Shown here one piece after another: positions 6,384 through 6,472 of a DNA stretch of 6,472 nt. The notes under the pieces were generated by a model, which was given only the letters and a program-made list of their open reading frames with translations, ran no database searches and was not told where the DNA came from. Origin of the DNA: Bacillota bacterium (GTDB taxonomy: Bacteria > Bacillota > Desulfotomaculia > Desulfotomaculales > Desulfallaceae); the NCBI GenBank assembly GCA_009781965.1, contig WQUS01000102.1, forward strand, positions 1 through 6,472, in the 5' to 3' direction. The position numbers and the translations under genes were made by a program. Numbering within the stretch: the first letter of the stretch is position 1; each line of letters starts with the position of its first letter.

Positions 6384-6390
6384 CCTCCTA
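6384..6390 (-). promoter_or_regulatory. Strong ribosome binding site fixing the GTG start of the SCIFF gene
   Basis: TAGGAGG lies 7 bases before GTG at 6376. It is the best ribosome site in the window and suggests high translation of the precursor, in contrast to the weak site of the maturase. Confidence 0.85.
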
Positions 6391-6410
6391 ACCAATTCAT
6401 TGCCCGCTAT

Positions 6411-6472
6411 TGGAGCGGGTGAAGGGGCTCGAACCCTCAGCCCTCAGCTTGGGAAGCTGATGCTCTACCATT
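6411..6472 (-). tRNA. tRNA-Gly (CCC anticodon), 5' end outside the window
   Basis: The visible 62 bases run from the D-loop to the encoded CCA. The anticodon arm is TCAGC-TTCCCAA-GCTGA, giving anticodon CCC (reads GGG, glycine). The T-arm is GAGGG-TTCGAGC-CCCTT with one G-T pair. The 3' acceptor strand CACCCGC is followed by discriminator T and an encoded CCA at 6411-6413. The 5' acceptor strand and part of the D-arm, about 13 bases, lie beyond the right edge. Its promoter is also outside and may serve the SCIFF gene too. Confidence 0.95.

Noticed and set aside
1..6472. Mobile element, prophage, CRISPR or defence system
   Set aside because: No transposase, integrase, repeat-spacer array or defence domain is visible. 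Although a tRNA gene, a common integration site, sits at the right edge, no duplicated tRNA 3' end is seen in the window.

Overview
The window looks like chromosome of a spore-forming-type anaerobic Firmicute. A Clostridia relative such as the Desulfotomaculia/Peptococcaceae is my best guess. The reasons are a six-cysteine (SCIFF) ranthipeptide precursor beside its radical SAM/SPASM maturase, a membrane-anchored LysM-G5-M23 peptidase, GC-rich genes with AT-rich sigma-A promoters, strong AGGAGG-type ribosome sites and frequent TTG/GTG starts. Genus cannot be fixed from the sequence. Every gene I support is on the minus strand, so transcription runs from high to low coordinates. Open frames on the plus strand are antisense shadows.

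In the order of transcription: a tRNA-Gly (anticodon CCC), cut by the right window edge, is followed only 34 bases later by a 49-codon gene for the SCIFF precursor (GTG start). Two tandem hairpins with U-rich tails separate it from its maturase, a 447-residue radical SAM/SPASM enzyme (TTG start). Together they form a ranthipeptide locus: the maturase's N-terminal recognition domain should bind the precursor leader, and its radical SAM core should form a Cys-to-Thr thioether. This precursor has only five of the usual six cysteines, because a leucine sits where the fifth is expected.

After a 106-bp AT-rich gap with a good extended -10 promoter comes a membrane-anchored LysM-G5-M23 peptidoglycan endopeptidase. 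A second promoter, with a palindrome over its -35 box, then drives a three-gene run: a membrane-anchored TPR protein, a membrane-anchored peptidase-MA-like metalloprotein (HELSH), and murA, which starts 2 bases after the peptidase stop codon. murA makes the first committed peptidoglycan precursor, so this half of the window concerns the cell envelope. Whether the TPR and peptidase proteins act on the wall is inference.

The left 142 bases hold no gene but contain a perfect 22-bp inverted repeat around a 27-base spacer, with no U-tract. I see no mobile element, CRISPR array, prophage or defence gene. The most noteworthy points are the atypical precursor, its tRNA-linked promoterless position with tandem terminators before the maturase, and the long inverted repeat.
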